A stretch of DNA of 46,322 nt from an uncultured Afifella sp. (lineage in GTDB: Bacteria > Pseudomonadota > Alphaproteobacteria > Rhizobiales > Afifellaceae). This document shows positions 44,362 to 46,322 of the stretch, one piece after another. Where the stretch lies: the NCBI GenBank assembly GCA_945787495.1, contig CALZIL010000021.1, forward strand, positions 1 through 46,322, written 5' to 3'. The notes below the pieces were generated by a model. The model had not been told where the DNA came from. It made no database searches and saw only the letters and a program-made list of their open reading frames with translations. Each line of letters opens with the position of its first letter. The stretch's first letter is position 1. Both the position numbers and the translations under genes were made by a program.

Positions 44362-45565
44362 ATGGCAGGCGGGCAAGCCATCGCGACATTCGAGGACTGC
44401 CTGGCCGCCGACGCCGCCGATCCGCTGGCCGCCTGCCGCGACCGCTTTGTCCTGCCCGAGGGCGTCATCTATCTGGACGGCAATTCGCTCGGACCATTGC
44501 CCAGATCCGCGATTGAGACTTTCGACGCCACGATCCGGCATGAGTGGGGCGATGACCTCATTACCAGCTGGAACAAGGCTGGCTGGTTCGACCTGCCGGT
44601 GACGCTGGGCGACCGTGTCGGCGCGCTCTTTGGAGCCGGCCCTGACCAGACCGCCGTCTGCGACAGCACGTCGGTCAATCTTTACAAGGCGGTGCGGGCG
44701 GCGATGGGCTTGAAGCCCGATCGCCCGGTCATTCGGTGATGGTGGCGACAACAGGCGCCGGCTGATCGACCGCGACGGCGAAACCCTGGACGACCTGCTC
44801 GACGACTCGGTCGCGGCGGTCGTCCTCTCCAATGTCGATTACAAGACCGGCGCGCTGATCGACATGGCGGCGGCGACGGAAAAGATCCACGCCGCCGGTG
44901 CGCTGGCGATCTGGGATCTGTGCCACTCCGCCGGTGTCGTGCCGATGCAATTCGACGACTGGCGGATCGATTTCGCCGTTGGCTGCACCTACAAATACCT
45001 CAATGCCGGTCCAGGTGCGCCGGCCTATATCAGCGTCGCCAAACGCCACCATGCAGCAGCGCGCCAGCCGCTATCGGGCTGGTGGGGCCACGCCGATCCC
45101 TTCGCCTTCGACCAGGACTTTACCCCCGATACCGGCATCAAAAGGTTCTTGTGCGGCACCCAGCCGGTGATTTCCATGCGCGGCGTCGAATGCGGTCTTG
45201 ACGCCATGCGCGGCGCGGATATCGCCGCGATCCGCGCCAAGAGCCAGGCGCTGACCGGGCTGTTCATGGCGCGTCTGGAGCCGCTCTGCGCCGAACACGG
45301 CATGACCATCGTCACGCCGCGCGACCCGGAGAGGCGCGGCAGCCAGGTCGCCATTGCCTTTGAGCACGGTTATGCGCTCGTCCAGGCGATGATCGCCCGT
45401 GGCGTCATCGGCGATTTTCGCGCCCCCGATACCATGCGCTTCGGCTTTGCGTCGCTTTACGTGCGCTACCAGGATGTTTGGGACGCCGCAGAGATAATGG
45501 CCGAATGCCTTGCGGGGCAGGTTTGGCAGGATCCGCGCTATACTCGCCGTGCAGCGGTCACCTGA
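44362..45565 (+). pseudogene. kynU: Kynureninase, broken by an internal deletion and frameshift
   Basis: Kynureninase splits kynurenine into anthranilate and alanine using pyridoxal phosphate. The ATG at 44362 opens 125 codons (VIYLDGNSLGPLPRSAI; HEWGDDLITSWNKAGWF; KPDRPVI) that end at a stop at 44737-44739. The gene resumes in another frame just after, with RRRLIDRDGETLDD, VVLSNVDYKTG and the PLP-lysine site CTYKYLNAGPGAPAYI, and runs to 45565. The roughly 20 residues normally between PDRPVI and this point, including the conserved NFPTD phosphate-binding motif, are missing. As read the gene cannot make active enzyme; an assembly error is possible. Confidence 0.82.
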
Positions 45566-45584
45566 ACCGGCGCTATCTGCGGTA

Positions 45585-46322
45585 ATGTCTCAGAAAACAC
45601 GCTCCGTCACATTGCTTGTTCTGGCCGAGATCGCGGTGATGAGCCTGTGGTTTTCGTCCGCCGCCGTGCTGCCTGACATGGCCCGCGAGGGCGGCATTCC
45701 GGCGACCCGTCAGGCCCTTTTGTCGAGTGGCGTTCAGGCTGGCTTCGTCATCGGCGCGCTGATTGTCGCCATATACGGCATTGCCGACCGCTTCGATCCG
45801 CGCCGGGTCCTTGCCGCCTCGGCCATCATTGCCGCCCTGTTCAATGCCGGCTTGCTCGTATCTCCGCTCGGCGGCGCCATCTCTATCTTTATCCGGGTTG
45901 CGACCGGCGCGCTGATGGCCGGCGTCTATCCGGTCGGCATGAAGATCGCGGTCGGTTGGGGTATCCGCGACCGCGGTCTGCTTGTCGGACTGCTCGTCGG
46001 CGCGCTGACGCTTGGATCGGCTTCGCCGCATCTGGCCGCCTGGCTCGGCGGCGCCGACTGGCGCATGGCGATCACGGCGACCTCGGTGCTTGCCGGTCTC
46101 GGTGGCCTTCTTGCTTTCGGCATCGGGATCGGGCCGCATCATGCCCGGGCGCCGGCCTTCCGCGCCGCCGATATCGCCCTTGCCTGGACCGACCGCCGCA
46201 TCCGCCTGGCCTATCTCGGAGATCTCGGCCATTTGTGGGAGCTTTATGACCTGTGGGCGTGGATCTGCGTTGCCGCCGGGATCGCCTATGCCGGCAGGAT
46301 GGACGCCGAATCCGCCAGCGAT
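45585..46322 (+). CDS. MFS transporter (C-terminus outside window)
   Basis: The frame from ATG 45585 is open to the window edge (246 codons). The start MSQKTRSVTLLVLAEIAVMS is followed by at least six membrane helices in the major-facilitator pattern, with the cytoplasmic loop between helices 2 and 3 as YGIADRFDPRRVLAAS and a basic residue in helix 4 (IFIRVATGALMAGVYPVGMKIA). The substrate is unknown. It starts 19 bp after kynU and may belong to the same operon. Members of this subfamily are often annotated as nitrate/nitrite or cyanate-type porters, but that is not supported here. Confidence 0.82.
   Translation, partial: MSQKTRSVTLLVLAEIAVMSLWFSSAAVLPDMAREGGIPATRQALLSSGVQAGFVIGALIVAIYGIADRFDPRRVLAASAIIAALFNAGLLVSPLGGAISIFIRVATGALMAGVYPVGMKIAVGWGIRDRGLLVGLLVGALTLGSASPHLAAWLGGADWRMAITATSVLAGLGGLLAFGIGIGPHHARAPAFRAADIALAWTDRRIRLAYLGDLGHLWELYDLWAWICVAAGIAYAGRMDAESASD

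Noticed and set aside
43303-44739. Continuous frame across the permease gene into the kynureninase start
   Set aside because: Only the part from 44362 is conserved (kynU N-terminus). Upstream it is an out-of-frame reading of the permease, which is clearly coding in its own frame.

Overview
The window is GC-rich chromosomal DNA from an alphaproteobacterium, most likely of the order Hyphomicrobiales (Rhizobiales). Three things point there: the gene order rpsT / dnaA-dnaN-recF next to mutM, ubiE, ubiB, coaBC and dut; the run tsaB-rimI-fur/mur-plsC(olsA-like)-miaB-phoH-ybeY-corC-lnt-XRE-metK-trmB; and the pckA | chvI-chvG-hprK-EIIA-HPr group. No genus can be named from the sequence alone. No rRNA, tRNA, CRISPR array, phage or transposase gene was seen. 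Most of the window is conserved core chromosome.

Layout. 1-5.4 kb (minus strand): recF (cut by the window start), dnaN, dnaA, a rhodanese-like protein, a gene-free stretch of about 640 bp, and rpsT with an intrinsic terminator. 5.7-7.4 kb (minus): an enoyl-CoA hydratase and mutM. 7.6-12.3 kb (plus): ubiE, ubiB, coaBC, dut and a small secreted protein. 12.3-14.6 kb is a looser patch: a YbaK-type editing protein, a decayed duplicate of the end of the secreted gene, and a repeat-bearing secreted protein. 14.6-17 kb: nth, a DUF2244 membrane protein, two rhizobial-type palindromic repeats and an AraC/alkyltransferase fusion. 17.1-28.9 kb (plus): a long chain of housekeeping genes for Fe-S delivery, tRNA modification, metal regulation, membrane lipids, ribosome maturation, lipoprotein acylation and S-adenosylmethionine synthesis. 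29-32.7 kb (minus): gamma-glutamyltransferase, pckA and an FMN-binding protein. 32.9-36.7 kb (plus): the ChvI/ChvG two-component system with a minimal regulatory PTS. 36.7-41.5 kb: a CMD-family protein, a CBS protein, adenine deaminase and a dgcN-dgcA pair for D-glutamate use. 41.6-46.3 kb (plus): an ABC importer, a broken kynureninase gene and an MFS transporter cut by the window end.

Points to note. metK carries a one-base deletion, and kynU has lost about 20 codons plus the frame, so both are broken as read. The metK leader has a 15-bp perfect hairpin within a set of GGGCAAG repeats. A 237-bp block between corC and lnt is bounded by 13-bp inverted repeats and packed with nested palindromes, like a miniature mobile or repetitive element. 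A perfect 15-bp palindrome upstream of the importer/kynU operon is a good operator candidate. No entirely new multi-gene system was recognised; the least explained parts are these structured non-coding elements.
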